Positions 25,551 to 34,911 of a stretch of DNA of 64,000 nt are shown one piece after another; the stretch's first letter is position 1, and each line of letters begins with the position of its first letter. Source of the DNA: Blastopirellula sp. J2-11 (GTDB lineage: Bacteria; Planctomycetota; Planctomycetia; Pirellulales; Pirellulaceae); contig NZ_CP097384.1 in assembly GCF_024584705.1 (NCBI RefSeq), positions 1,054,001 through 1,118,000 of the forward strand. Direction: 5' to 3'. The notes under the pieces are model-generated. The model did no database searches and was not told the DNA's origin. It saw only the letters and a program-made list of their open reading frames with translations. The translations under genes and the position numbers were made by a program.

Positions 25551-27149
25551 TTACGTGGTCGAAATCGCTGGATCGCGTCGTTCATAGGTTCGTCCTTCGT
25601 TGCCGCTAATGCAATTGTCGAGCGCCACTTGGTACAAGCGTTCTCCGCCAACCGTCGGATAATCGCCGCTAATGCAGGCCTGACAAAGGTGTTCGCCAGA
25701 AAGACCGACCGCCCGAGAAATTGCGGCCCGCGGGAGGAAGCGGACCGAATCGGCGCCTAACGCAACCGCCATTTCGGCTTGCGCCTCTTCGGTCAATTGT
25801 CCATCGGGCAAGAATTTTGGAGCGAACAGCTCTCCGATCGTCGACATATCGATGCCGTAGAAGCAAGGAGCGATGATCGGCGGACAGGCGACGCGAACGT
25901 GAATTTCTTTCACGCCGCCGCGATCGCGCAGGCGATCGAGCAGCACCCGCATCGTGGTTGAACGGACGATCGAATCTTCGACCAGGAAGATCCGTTTCCC
26001 TTCCAGCACTTCGCGGAGCGGGGTGTATTTGACTTCGGCGGCTCGGCGACGCTGGTTGCCGGTTTCGATAAATGTGCGGCCCGAGTAACGATTGCGGATC
26101 AGCCCTTCGCGAGACGGAATTTTCAACTCAAACGCCATTGCATCGGCGGCCGCTTTGCTCGTGTCGGGCACAGGAACGACGATCGTGTCGTCGTCGATCG
26201 TGACGCGTCCGTCGGCACGTTCCATCTTGGCCAACTCGACCCCGAGATTGGTGCGCGTGACGTAAACGCTTCGCTCATCCAGCGTACTTGCGACATTGGC
26301 GAAATAAATCCACTCGAAAAAGCAGTGCGCTTTGCGGGGGGATGGGGCAAATTCTTGAATCGCGAACTTCCCTTTCGAGATCGTGATCGCGTGGCCCGGT
26401 TCCAGCGATTTGATGCTTTCCGGCTCAAAGCCCAAGTTCAGCAGCGCCACGCTTTCGCTGGCGGCGGCGAACATGGGGCCTTCGATCGCATAGCAAAGAG
26501 GCTTGATGCCGAGCGGATCGCGGGCAATCAGCATTTCACCTTCGGCGTTCATCATGACCAGGCTATACGCCCCATCAAACCGTTTGCTCGCGTTGCGGAG
26601 CGCCTCGATCAACGGCACTTTGCGGTCGCCGTTCATCTCACGGCTCAGCTCATGCATGATGATTTCGGTATCGGTTTCCCGCGCTAGATGGTGGTCATTG
26701 TCGGCGAGCAGGCGATCGCGCAGCTCGTCGTAGTTGGCTAATTGGCCGTTGAACGCGAAGCTGAACCATTTGTGTTTGATCAGATGGTGTCGCTCGAACG
26801 GCTGAGCGTAGCTGCGATCGTCTTGGCCGCAGGTCGCATAGCGAACATGGCCGATCGCGGCGCAACCCGCGTATTCACGCATCAGCGCTTCGCTCTTCCC
26901 GCGATGAGACAGGCGAAAGACTTCACGGACGGTGCCAATGTCACGATGCGTGTCGATCAGCTGTTTGCGGTCGGGATTATAAGAAGTCATCCCGGCCGCT
27001 AGCTGACCTCGATTCTGAATATCGAGCAGCATGCGCGGCAACAACCGCGACACATGATCGACGCCTTGGTCCGGGCAAAGAGGGCTGATCTCGTCGCTGG
27101 GAAGGTGATAAACGGCGGCGATCCCGCACTCGTGAAATAGCTCGCTCAT
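25551..27149 (-). CDS. purF: Amidophosphoribosyltransferase
   Basis: A 532-residue PurF, first committed enzyme of purine synthesis (PRPP + glutamine to phosphoribosylamine), cytosolic. The glutaminase domain begins with [16 protein letters not shown]; Cys8 is the expected catalytic nucleophile after processing, and the glutaminase region includes [20 protein letters not shown]. The PRPP-binding motif is [17 protein letters not shown]. The C-terminal pair [12 protein letters not shown], with [13 protein letters not shown] and [13 protein letters not shown], matches the cysteine set of the iron-sulfur type known from B. subtilis PurF. It is the first gene of a probable unit with gltX and rlmI. 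Confidence 0.93.
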   Translation of the reverse strand: MSELFHECGIAAVYHLPSDEISPLCPDQGVDHVSRLLPRMLLDIQNRGQLAAGMTSYNPDRKQLIDTHRDIGTVREVFRLSHRGKSEALMREYAGCAAIGHVRYATCGQDDRSYAQPFERHHLIKHKWFSFAFNGQLANYDELRDRLLADNDHHLARETDTEIIMHELSREMNGDRKVPLIEALRNASKRFDGAYSLVMMNAEGEMLIARDPLGIKPLCYAIEGPMFAAASESVALLNLGFEPESIKSLEPGHAITISKGKFAIQEFAPSPRKAHCFFEWIYFANVASTLDERSVYVTRTNLGVELAKMERADGRVTIDDDTIVVPVPDTSKAAADAMAFELKIPSREGLIRNRYSGRTFIETGNQRRRAAEVKYTPLREVLEGKRIFLVEDSIVRSTTMRVLLDRLRDRGGVKEIHVRVACPPIIAPCFYGIDMSTIGELFAPKFLPDGQLTEEAQAEMAVALGADSVRFLPRAAISRAVGLSGEHLCQACISGDYPTVGGERLYQVALDNCISGNEGRTYERRDPAISTT

Positions 27150-27492
27150 GAACGACTCGCGCTAAAAACCGTTGCCGGACTGGGACTTACGTCGCTGCTT
27201 GCGACGCTGTCTTCACAGAAAATTCCATCGAAGAGGCGGGAATCTTCATTCTAGGAGTCGCTCCCCGAAGACTCAACCGTCCTAGACAGCGGATTTCCGC
27301 TTGTTAGCGAAGTAAAAGCACCCCCCTGGTGGTTTACTGTTCGAGTATGGAATCTCGATCTTGGTTGAATTAAGATGAATGCCATTGCATTTGCGCGTTA
27401 AGCCGTGATAATCATGCCCTCTCCGCCGTAGACTGCTGCTGGACAGCAGGTAGTACCTATCCCGCCTATTTTCCCGCCTCGAAGGTCTTCCC
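27150..27492. other. Divergent intergenic region
   Basis: About 340 bases between purF and a DUF1559 gene. It probably carries promoters for both, but I see no clear hexamers, hairpin or small gene. A short CTGCTGCTGGACAGCAG repeat near 27432 can form a weak hairpin. Confidence 0.35.
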
Positions 27493-28569
27493 ATGAAACG
27501 TTCTGCTTTTACGCTCGTCGAGTTGTTGGTGGTGATCGCGATCATCGGGGTCTTGATCGCGCTCCTCTTGCCTGCCGTTCAGCAAGCCCGAGAAGCGGCG
27601 CGGCGGATGCAATGTACGAACAAGCTAAAACAAATCGGTTTGGCGCTGCACAACTACCATGACACTTTCGGCGCGTTGCCGGCGCGTCAGGGGGGAACCA
27701 CCGGCGCATCGGGCGAATATTACGTCCATAACGCGTCGCGTCTCAGCGGCTGGGTTTCGCTATTGTCGTTTCTCGAAGAAGGAAACTTGTACGACCAAAT
27801 CAAGTCGCCGCAAACCTTCAATGGCCACGATTGGAATCCTTACGGCGGCGCTCCGTGGTACAGCGATTACACGCTCTGGCATACGAAGATCGACGCGCTG
27901 CGCTGTCCTTCGGATGGCGCCGACAGCGACTTCGATACCGAACTGGGTTTTTGCAATTTCGCGTTTTCGATCGGGGATACGCCGCGGCGGTCGCACAATC
28001 CCGTGTCGAACGGCATGTTTGGAGCGCTCAGTTGGTTCAAATTCAGTGCCGTGACCGATGGGCTCAGCAATACGCTGGCCGTGGCTGAGCGGACCGTGGG
28101 AGTCGACACGAACAAGATTATCGGCGGTGGGTTGGTTCTAGCGGCCGACGCTTGGCCAGGTTCCGTAACCAATTCCAATGACAATCAGGTGACGCCTGCG
28201 GTTTGCGCCGCGAAAGCTGGCGCCGGCAAACGATATTTGCCGGGGCTAACGACCAAAAATTATCTGGGGCGACGTTGGAGCGATGGCGCCAATCCGTATG
28301 GCGGATCGATCACGACCATTTTGCCCCCCAACTCGCCGTCTTGTTTTTCGGACTCTACATGGGACGGTTCGGCGGCCATTATGACCCCCAACAGTTTTCA
28401 TCCTGGCGGAGCGAATGGGCTGCTCGGCGACGGCTCGGTTCATTTCTATACAGAGACGATCGACACTGGAAATCTTTCGACCATCCCCACCGGCAGCGGT
28501 CCTTCTCCTTTCGGAGTGTGGGGCGCTATCGGAACCAAGAGCGGCGGTGAAGTGAGTACTTCGCTCTAG
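27493..28569 (+). CDS. DUF1559 protein with type II pseudopilin N terminus
   Basis: A 358-residue member with the prepilin motif AFTLVELLVVIAIIGVLIAL at residues 5-24, the AREAARRMQCTNKLKQIGLA helix, LHNYHDTFGALPARQGG, and the C-terminal FHPGGANGLLGDGSVHFYTE. Like the others it should be processed by a prepilin peptidase. It carries more insert loops in the middle than the copy at 13907. A small lipoprotein gene follows on the same strand after 123 bases, and the pair looks cotranscribed. Confidence 0.93.
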   Translation: MKRSAFTLVELLVVIAIIGVLIALLLPAVQQAREAARRMQCTNKLKQIGLALHNYHDTFGALPARQGGTTGASGEYYVHNASRLSGWVSLLSFLEEGNLYDQIKSPQTFNGHDWNPYGGAPWYSDYTLWHTKIDALRCPSDGADSDFDTELGFCNFAFSIGDTPRRSHNPVSNGMFGALSWFKFSAVTDGLSNTLAVAERTVGVDTNKIIGGGLVLAADAWPGSVTNSNDNQVTPAVCAAKAGAGKRYLPGLTTKNYLGRRWSDGANPYGGSITTILPPNSPSCFSDSTWDGSAAIMTPNSFHPGGANGLLGDGSVHFYTETIDTGNLSTIPTGSGPSPFGVWGAIGTKSGGEVSTSL

Positions 28570-28692
28570 CCGACCGTCACTTGCGTTGGGTTGGCGTTAC
28601 CTCCCTTGCCTTTGCTGCGGTGACCGACTATCGCCGCAGTCTCGCCTGCGATCGCTACTGCGGCCGCGTTTTACTTTCGAGGAACTTGATTC

Positions 28693-29148
28693 ATGCGATC
28701 CATGATTTACGTGGCGGCGAGCGCCGCGATGATTTTGACAGGATGTAGCAGCAACTTGCTCCCCGGAGGCGTCGAGGGCAGAGGAATCGTCTTGCTGGAC
28801 GGCGTTCCATTGGAAGGCGCGACGGTGATTTTTTCACCGACTGGCGAAGGCCGCTCCGCGAATGGAATGACCAACGAGTTGGGCGAATTCTCGCTAGGAA
28901 CCATTGAGCCGGCCGACGGAATCCTGCCGGGCGACTACCAAGTCGCGATCATCAAATCGATGGTCGATCCGAACAAAGTAATCGTCGATCCGCTGGCGGT
29001 CCAAGAGAAGACCGGCCAATTTCCCCCCTCGCCGCCGAACATTCATATCGTGCCGCGCAAGTTCGCCAATCCCGAAAGGTCAGGTTTGGCGGCGACGATT
29101 TCGAACGAGGGATCGCACGATCTGAAGTTTGAGATTGCGACGAAGTAG
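28693..29148 (+). CDS. Small lipoprotein, carboxypeptidase-regulatory-like fold
   Basis: A 151-residue lipoprotein with lipobox LTGC at residues 15-18 after MRSMIYVAASAAMI. The body has the transthyretin-like pattern GRGIVLLDGVPLEGATVIFS, EGRSANGMTNELGEFSLG, then LPGDYQVAII. It follows a DUF1559 gene, as do its counterparts at 13332 and 33192, and a terminator lies 31 bases after its stop. Function unknown. Confidence 0.87.
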   Translation: MRSMIYVAASAAMILTGCSSNLLPGGVEGRGIVLLDGVPLEGATVIFSPTGEGRSANGMTNELGEFSLGTIEPADGILPGDYQVAIIKSMVDPNKVIVDPLAVQEKTGQFPPSPPNIHIVPRKFANPERSGLAATISNEGSHDLKFEIATK

Positions 29149-29179
29149 CCTCATGACAGGGTCGATGGATCGGAAAACG

Positions 29180-29212
29180 AAAAAAGCCCCAAGGCGACGC
29201 CGGGGCTTTTTT
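29180..29212 (+). terminator. Terminator after the DUF1559/lipoprotein unit
   Basis: Perfect 11-base arms (AAAAAAGCCCC at 29180-29190, inverse at 29202-29212) enclose an 11-base loop; six T end the right arm and six A open the left, so it can serve both the lipoprotein gene (+) and the CsrA-REC gene (-). Confidence 0.88.
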
Positions 29213-29238
29213 GATGGGGGAGGAGAATTGTTATGCCG

Positions 29239-30015
29239 TTAGTGAGCCGCTAGCGCCGGACGAATCTTCTGGCTGACCGCTTCGACAATCTCGGCCGGAT
29301 CCAGCGGCTTGCGGAACCAAGCGTCGAATTGATCTTCGGGATCGTTTCCGTCGTCTGCAAATTGCTTCGGATCGCTGCCGGTGACGGCAAAAACTTTCAG
29401 CTTGCCCATCCGAGGGTCATTTCGCAAGACGCGCAATGTGGCTGGTCCGTCGAACCGCGGCATGCTGAGGTCGAGCAGCACGTAGTCAGGCAGGTCGTTC
29501 AGCGCCAGATATTCGAGCGCCGCCTGGCCATCTTTGGCGACGGAGACGTTGAAGCCGTACATCCGCAGCAGGCCTGCGAGCAACTCACGTTCGTTGTCGT
29601 CATCTTCGACTACGAGTAGATTGCGCGACTTGTCGCTTGATTTGCCGCGTTGGATTGAGGCGCGGCCTTGGCCGACTTCGGCGTCAAGATCTTTCAGTTC
29701 CGCCAGCAGTCGTTGCAGCGTATTGGTCGCTTCGACGGTCATTCCGGCGTCAATCTGCTTGCTGCAAAGATGCAGACCCAGATTGAGCGTGTTCAGGCGA
29801 TTGCGAAACTGATGGCTCCCTAGCAAGGGAGAAGCCTTGCGTTGCATTTCTTCCAGCTCTTCTTCGCTGCAAGCGTCAGGACGCATGATCGATACCTCTT
29901 TGGGAGCATCGATACCGATCTTCACCATTTTTCCCCGAATCTGCAGCAACTCGACGGTGATCGCAAGATTGGGGAAAACGATCTTTTCTTTAGCGCGGCG
30001 AGAAAGGACTAACAT
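29239..30015 (-). CDS. CsrA-like RNA-binding domain fused to DHp-like helices and a response-regulator receiver
   Basis: A 258-residue protein with an unusual order. Residues 1-45 are a CsrA domain: MLVLSRRAKEKIVFP, then KMVKIGIDAPKEVSIMR; Leu4, Arg6 and Arg45 match the RNA-contact residues of CsrA (E. coli L4, R6, R44). Residues about 62-112 form two helices around His68 (SHQFRNRLNTLNLGLHL) that resemble a DHp/HisKA hairpin without an ATPase domain. Residues 132-250 are a receiver domain with Asp182 in YVLLDLSMPRFDG. CsrA normally binds GGA sites in mRNA leaders; here phosphorylation could control binding (inference). The ATG at 30015 is chosen because GGAGA precedes it and MLVLSRR is the canonical CsrA start. 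It is divergent from a hybrid histidine kinase. Confidence 0.85.
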   Translation of the reverse strand: MLVLSRRAKEKIVFPNLAITVELLQIRGKMVKIGIDAPKEVSIMRPDACSEEELEEMQRKASPLLGSHQFRNRLNTLNLGLHLCSKQIDAGMTVEATNTLQRLLAELKDLDAEVGQGRASIQRGKSSDKSRNLLVVEDDDNERELLAGLLRMYGFNVSVAKDGQAALEYLALNDLPDYVLLDLSMPRFDGPATLRVLRNDPRMGKLKVFAVTGSDPKQFADDGNDPEDQFDAWFRKPLDPAEIVEAVSQKIRPALAAH

Positions 30016-30345
30016 GAGAGGTCTCCATACCAGGGCCGCAATCATGCGGCGGTCAATCATCCTGTGAGGGCCGCTCACGCAAGAGAGCGTTCACCCTGCG
30101 GCAACCCGGCTCATTCCTTAAGCCTGATCGCGGATCAATCCTGGCGTGGATATCCATGTCACACGCAACTTCTGAGAATGTTCAATGTAGGATCTGATGC
30201 GGTTTTCCGGCAATAGGGAAATACTACGCATTTCTTTCCGCATTGCTGCTTGGCGAATTGACCTGCGCGGGTTTATAAAGTTGCGATGCCGTCCGAGGAT
30301 TCGTATCGGCGTCTCATCCGCAATTCAGCTTAAGGGAGTGCTAGC
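30016..30345. other. Divergent intergenic region between CsrA-REC and hybrid kinase
   Basis: About 330 bases shared by the two divergent signalling genes. No convincing promoter pair or palindrome found. The short distance and divergence suggest coordinated control. Confidence 0.35.
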
Positions 30346-31851
30346 ATGCGAAATGTTTTGGTGGAGCATTTTCGCGGTTACATTTTCGCCATCGCCGCAA
30401 CGGCGGCCGCGCTGTGGGTCAGGTCGCTGCTTGACCCGGTGCTGCAAGAGCGGCTTCCCTTCGGCGTCTTCTATCTATCGGTGATCATCAGCGCTTGGCT
30501 TGGGGGCACGCATGCCGCCGCTGTCGCCATGGTGTTGGGAACTTTGGCCGCTGCTCATTTTATCATTCCGCCGGCCTCCAGTTTGTGGATCACCGAGCCT
30601 GCGGACTGGGTCTCTTTGTTGATCTATGCGATTGTCGGTTGCGTTACGATTGTGACGTTTGAAAAGACGCGTTGCGATCAACGCAACGCGGAGCAACGTT
30701 CGACCGAAAACCAGGCGCTGACCGAAACGCTGAAGAAGTCGGACCTGCAAAAAGATGAGTACCTGGCGCTGTTGGCCCATGAACTGCGCAATCCGCTGGC
30801 TCCGATCGCGACCAGCGTTGACCTGATGGCTCGTTGTCGTGATGACGGTCGCCGCTTTGATGCGCTCCGCCGCGCCGTTCAGCGTCAGTTGTCGCAATTG
30901 GTCCGTATCGTTGACGATTTGCTCGACGTATCCCGTTATTTACAGGGAAAGATGCGGCTGGTGCGCGATCCGTTTGATTTTCGAGAAGCGATTGGCGCCG
31001 CGGTCGAAATGTTGCAGCCGCAAATCGACGAGCGAGAACATGACGTTCGACTATTGATTCCGGACGAACCGATCGGCGTCAATGGAGATCGTGTTCGCTT
31101 AGTCCAGGTCGTCTCTAATTTGCTGAGCAACTCGGCGAAATACACGCCTCGTCGGGGTCGCATCTGTATTGATCTGCGAACCGAAAACGGGGTCGCGATT
31201 CTCGCCGTGTCGGACAACGGCGTCGGCATTGCGGAAGGGGATCGCGCTCGCATTTTTGAAGCGTTCGCCCAAGTCGATTCTTCGCATACTCGCGACCATG
31301 GCGGGCTCGGTCTAGGATTGGCCCTGGTGCGACAATTGTGCGAGTTGCATAACGGAACGGTCGACGCAATCAGCCGAGGTCCCGGCAAGGGGAGCCGCTT
31401 TGAGGTTCGTCTGCCGCTGGTCGAATTGCCGACGCCGGCTATTCGCGTGGTCAAAAGTCGCGAGTTGGTCGATCTTGCTTCGACATCGGTCATGATCGTC
31501 GACGACAATCGAGATGCGGCCGAGACGTTGTCGATGTTATTGACCTTCGAGGGGATGAAGATCACCGTCGCCTATGATGGACCGATGGCGCTCGATTTGC
31601 TGCGACGCCAGAAGCCGCAGTTCATCTTGCTCGATATCGGTCTTCCCGGAATGGACGGATATGAAGTGGCTCGGCGCATTCGCGCCGATCAGCGGCAAGA
31701 CGGGGTGAAGATTATCGCATTGACCGGCTGGGGCGGACCCGAGGATCGTCGCCGCAGCAAAGAGGCTGGCTTCGATGACCACGTCGTCAAACCGGTCGAT
31801 CCCGGCAGTTTGGTCGCGCTGCTGCGTGACGTACAGCCGCAATCGGCTTAA
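30346..31851 (+). CDS. Hybrid histidine kinase with KdpD-like (DUF4118) membrane domain
   Basis: A 501-residue hybrid kinase. Residues 10-105 form a four-helix DUF4118-like membrane domain (PFGVFYLSVIISAWLGGTHA). It continues with a DHp domain, His145 in LAHELRNPLAPIA, an ATPase domain with N box LLSNSAKYTP and G2 box GGLGLGLALVR, and a C-terminal receiver (about 382-495) with Asp430 in FILLDIGLPGMDG. The REC may hand phosphate on to another partner. Its divergent neighbour carries a receiver and a CsrA domain, so the two may form a pair (inference). The downstream proB gene is 92 bases away and probably separately expressed. Confidence 0.92.
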   Translation: MRNVLVEHFRGYIFAIAATAAALWVRSLLDPVLQERLPFGVFYLSVIISAWLGGTHAAAVAMVLGTLAAAHFIIPPASSLWITEPADWVSLLIYAIVGCVTIVTFEKTRCDQRNAEQRSTENQALTETLKKSDLQKDEYLALLAHELRNPLAPIATSVDLMARCRDDGRRFDALRRAVQRQLSQLVRIVDDLLDVSRYLQGKMRLVRDPFDFREAIGAAVEMLQPQIDEREHDVRLLIPDEPIGVNGDRVRLVQVVSNLLSNSAKYTPRRGRICIDLRTENGVAILAVSDNGVGIAEGDRARIFEAFAQVDSSHTRDHGGLGLGLALVRQLCELHNGTVDAISRGPGKGSRFEVRLPLVELPTPAIRVVKSRELVDLASTSVMIVDDNRDAAETLSMLLTFEGMKITVAYDGPMALDLLRRQKPQFILLDIGLPGMDGYEVARRIRADQRQDGVKIIALTGWGGPEDRRRSKEAGFDDHVVKPVDPGSLVALLRDVQPQSA

Positions 31852-31943
31852 CTCATTTGCCGGCATCCCCTTGCCGCGATTGCGGCGGGGGTCGATAACT
31901 ACGGTTTGTCGTCACTCGTCCTTGTTCGCCGCTCTTGCTTGCT

Positions 31944-33092
31944 ATGACCGATCTTCTGCGCCAGGAAATCGCCGCGACCGCCGATCTGATCGTTGTGAAG
32001 GTCGGAACGCGCGTTCTGACCGCGCCGGATGGAACGCTCAATCGCGAGCGAATCGCCCAGTTTGCCGAAGAAATGAGCCGTTTGCTCGACTCAGGACGCA
32101 AGATGGTGCTGGTTTCTAGCGGAGCGGTCGGCGCCGGAATGGATCGCTTGAAGCTCAAGCAGCGGCCGACTGATCTGGCTCGCTTGCAAGCGGTCGCCGC
32201 GGTCGGTCAGGCTCGCTTGATTGAAGCATACGATCAAACGTTGGCCGTGCATGGCCGCCATGGCGCCCAGGTCTTGCTGACGGCCGAAGACCTTGACCAT
32301 CGTGTCCGGTATCTTAATATCCGCAACACGCTCGTATCGCTGCTCGAGTTTGGCGTGCTGCCGATCATCAACGAGAACGATACCGTCGCCGTTGACGAGT
32401 TAATGACCACCTTTGGCGATAACGATCGTCTAGCGGCCCGCGTCACCAATCTGCTGCGAGCGCCGCTGTTGGTGATCTTGTCCGATGTCGCCGGTTTGTA
32501 CGATCGCTCGCCCGATGATCCGCAGGCCCAGGTCATTCCGGTCGTGCACAAATTTGACGACCAGTTAATGTCGTTCGTCCGCGACAAAAAGACAGGCCTC
32601 TCAAAAGGGGGCATGGCCAGCAAGTTAGAAGCGGCTCGGCTGGTGACGACGGCCGGCGAGAACGTGATCATCGCGTCTGGGCGCGATCCGCAGGCGATCA
32701 CCAAAATCGTCGCCGGCGAAACGATCGGCACCCTCTTCTTGCCGCAAGGGAAAACGGTCTCGCCGCGGAAGCGTTGGATCGGTTTCTCGGTCGAACCACG
32801 GGGACGCATCATCGTCGACGACGGAGCGAAGCGCGCCGTCGAAGAATCAGGACGCAGTCTGTTGGCGATCGGCGTAGTTGGCGTCGAAGGAGACTTTGAA
32901 AAAGGGGACATCGTCCGCGTTTGCGGATCGGATGGATCGGAGATCGCTCGCGGCCTAATCAACTATTCGGCCGCCGAAGTGGCCCGCATTCGCGGCATGC
33001 AAAGCGACAAGATCAGTGACATCTTGGGGCATTGTCCCTACGTCGAACTGATCCATCGCGACAATCTAACGCTCAGCCGCGCCGCGAAGTAG
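31944..33092 (+). CDS. proB: Glutamate 5-kinase with PUA domain
   Basis: A 382-residue ProB (glutamate + ATP to glutamyl-5-phosphate, first step of proline synthesis, cytosol). The kinase domain starts IVVKVGTRVLTAPDG, with LVSSGAVGAGMDRLKL, the glutamate loop NENDTVAVDELMTTFGDND and GGMASKLEAARLVTTAGENV. The C-terminal PUA domain (about 275-370) is present, as in long-type ProB. The ATG at 31944 is preferred over the TTG at 31935. No proA gene is nearby. Confidence 0.95.
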   Translation: MTDLLRQEIAATADLIVVKVGTRVLTAPDGTLNRERIAQFAEEMSRLLDSGRKMVLVSSGAVGAGMDRLKLKQRPTDLARLQAVAAVGQARLIEAYDQTLAVHGRHGAQVLLTAEDLDHRVRYLNIRNTLVSLLEFGVLPIINENDTVAVDELMTTFGDNDRLAARVTNLLRAPLLVILSDVAGLYDRSPDDPQAQVIPVVHKFDDQLMSFVRDKKTGLSKGGMASKLEAARLVTTAGENVIIASGRDPQAITKIVAGETIGTLFLPQGKTVSPRKRWIGFSVEPRGRIIVDDGAKRAVEESGRSLLAIGVVGVEGDFEKGDIVRVCGSDGSEIARGLINYSAAEVARIRGMQSDKISDILGHCPYVELIHRDNLTLSRAAK

Positions 33093-33094
33093 TA

Positions 33095-33124
33095 GTCGGT
33101 ATTCTCGCCTTGCGAAATACCGAC
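33095..33124 (+). terminator. Hairpin after proB
   Basis: Arms GTCGGTATT (33095-33103) and AATACCGAC (33116-33124) pair over 9 bases with a 12-base loop, 2 bases after the proB stop. There is no U tract, so termination would need another factor; it may only protect the 3' end. Confidence 0.4.
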
Positions 33125-33191
33125 GCCTAAGCCCGCCGCGCGAGTGATGAAGTCGCACAGCGAGCTGGTGTTTGATCGGCAGCTTGAATCC

Positions 33192-33629
33192 CTATTCGCT
33201 CATCTCGATATCGAACGAATTGTCACCTTCGCGCACCTCGAACTTGAGGCCGCTTTTGTTCGGATCGCGGTACTTGGCGGGGATATCTTTCGAGACCACG
33301 CGGACGATCAGTTGCCGGGGATCCTCCGGCGGCGGTTGGGATGGCGGCAGTATGGTCACGGTGTAGCTGCCGGTTCGGATCGGCGTTTGCGTGACGTAAT
33401 TTCCGTCCGCATCCAGCGCTTCCGAGATGCCGCTTCCCAATTCGCCTGAGTAAAAAGTGATATCGCCGTTGGTGACTGGTTTCCCTTCGTAGGTGACCCG
33501 GCCTTGGACGACGCCGACTGGTGGTCCAGAAGTGGCGTTACAGCCGGATGCGCCGAAGTAAGTCGAGGCGACAAGCAGAATGCAGGGGATGATATCCCTG
33601 CAGGTTCTGGTGAAAATAGCGTTTTTCAT
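33192..33629 (-). CDS. Small lipoprotein, carboxypeptidase-regulatory-like fold
   Basis: A 145-residue lipoprotein: signal with lipobox ASGC at about residues 27-30, then VVQGRVTYEGKPVTNGDITF, LDADGNYVTQTPIRTGSYTV and a C-terminal GLKFEVREGDNSFDIEM. It is the same type as the lipoproteins at 13332 and 28693 and lies downstream of a DUF1559 gene on the same strand, separated by about 295 bases containing an inverted repeat. Function unknown. Confidence 0.85.
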   Translation of the reverse strand: MKNAIFTRTCRDIIPCILLVASTYFGASGCNATSGPPVGVVQGRVTYEGKPVTNGDITFYSGELGSGISEALDADGNYVTQTPIRTGSYTVTILPPSQPPPEDPRQLIVRVVSKDIPAKYRDPNKSGLKFEVREGDNSFDIEMSE

Positions 33630-33779
33630 ATTGATGTACCTGAAAGCTGATTGAAGGCGTAAGCGAAGAGCGAGAGTAACTCTGCAGTTGGGCTAGAGCG
33701 GTTTCCTGCTAGCTGACCCATTTTGATTTTCCAACGATTGAACGTGTAGACGGTGCTGCGCGGCACGTATCGACATCAA

Positions 33780-33863
33780 CCGCACGGCGTTAGCCGCGGT
33801 TTTTGTCTCCAATTTTCCGTCGACAAAGAGTTCCTGTCAGAAACCGCGGCTAACGCCGTGCGG
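33780..33863. repeat. Inverted repeat with 23-base perfect arms
   Basis: CCGCACGGCGTTAGCCGCGG plus TTT (33780-33802) is exactly inverted at 33841-33863, with 38 bases between. A diverged relative is at 50051-50139. It sits between a DUF1559 gene and its lipoprotein partner. It looks like a REP/BIME-type dispersed element; it is too long for a simple terminator. Confidence 0.8.
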
Positions 33864-33924
33864 CTGATTTTGGGGGAGAAGCTAGACGACAGGGGACTCT
33901 TTGTTCAGCTTACTGAAAAGCGCT

Positions 33925-34911
33925 CTAGAAAGGTCCAATCACGAGTCCGTCGTCACGAACGCACAGCTGGCGAAGCGTGAGGAAATCAAGCGTCTCCCCG
34001 ACAAATCGGACCGAACCATCGGTCAGCAAAACTTGAATTCCACCGGGGTGATACGATGTAAGAATCGTATTGCCGGAGTATGCCGAGTTTGATCTCGGAA
34101 TCAAGTCGCCGCCTGATTGGCCGGTCTTCGTATTAATCGCGAACGCTACCGACGTGATTCCAGAAATGTGATGCGCACCGGTTTTTGTGACAACGTCTCC
34201 ACTGCTGGACCAGCCGCGCCAGCCGCCATGGTAGTTGGCTCGATAGTCGCTGTTGCCGACTGGGGCCGATTGCTCGGAGACCATAATCGTATTGGTTGTC
34301 CCATCGGTAGCGTCGCGGAACTTTAACTTCTTATTGGGCACCAGCATCCCGGTATTGCAATAGACGCCGTAATCGGCGCCGGTCGAGCAGACGTCGTCCC
34401 GATCGGCCGGATCGGGAAAAGCGCCGCTGACTCCGACATAATCATGCGTTTGAAGTCGATCATAGTTGCACATGTTGCCGCCAGGCTCGTTGGTCGGCAG
34501 TGCGCTGGAAGGACAGCTGTAGGCCGGAATTGCCAAGTCGATCAAAATGAGATTGGAGTCGTACGCTTGCTGACCATAAGTGCTGCTCGAGTTGCAGCCG
34601 GAATGCATCGCTCCATCGGGATCAACCTGATCGAAAAGCGACTTTTGCTCCAGACCCGGTAAGAGCTGAAACCGCCAGTTAGGACGCTGCGAATTCGGAG
34701 CTCCATCGGGAAAGGCCAGATAGGTGTCGTGATGCGTATGCATCGCCAAACCTTGTTGCTTCAGGTTGTTACTGCATTGCATCCGCCGAGCCGCTTCGCG
34801 AGCTTGTTGCACAGCCGGCAAAAGGAGCGCGATCAAAACGCCGATAATTGCGATCACAACCAACAGTTCCACGAGCGTAAAACCGTTGCGAGAAAATCTT
34901 TGAATAGACAT
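33925..34911 (-). CDS. DUF1559 protein with type II pseudopilin N terminus
   Basis: A 328-residue member with GFTLVELLVVIAIIGVLIAL at residues 10-29 after MSIQRFSRN, AREAARRMQCSNNLKQQGLA, MHTHHDTYLAFPDGA, RDATDGTTNTIMVSEQ and TSYHPGGIQVLLTDGSVRF. Four such proteins are present in the window. Its lipoprotein partner is downstream, with the inverted repeat in between, which could reduce or separate expression of the two (inference). Confidence 0.93.
   Translation of the reverse strand: MSIQRFSRNGFTLVELLVVIAIIGVLIALLLPAVQQAREAARRMQCSNNLKQQGLAMHTHHDTYLAFPDGAPNSQRPNWRFQLLPGLEQKSLFDQVDPDGAMHSGCNSSSTYGQQAYDSNLILIDLAIPAYSCPSSALPTNEPGGNMCNYDRLQTHDYVGVSGAFPDPADRDDVCSTGADYGVYCNTGMLVPNKKLKFRDATDGTTNTIMVSEQSAPVGNSDYRANYHGGWRGWSSSGDVVTKTGAHHISGITSVAFAINTKTGQSGGDLIPRSNSAYSGNTILTSYHPGGIQVLLTDGSVRFVGETLDFLTLRQLCVRDDGLVIGPF

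Noticed and set aside
33095-33124. Strong rho-independent terminator after proB
   Set aside because: The hairpin has no U tract, so it is listed only as a weak candidate.
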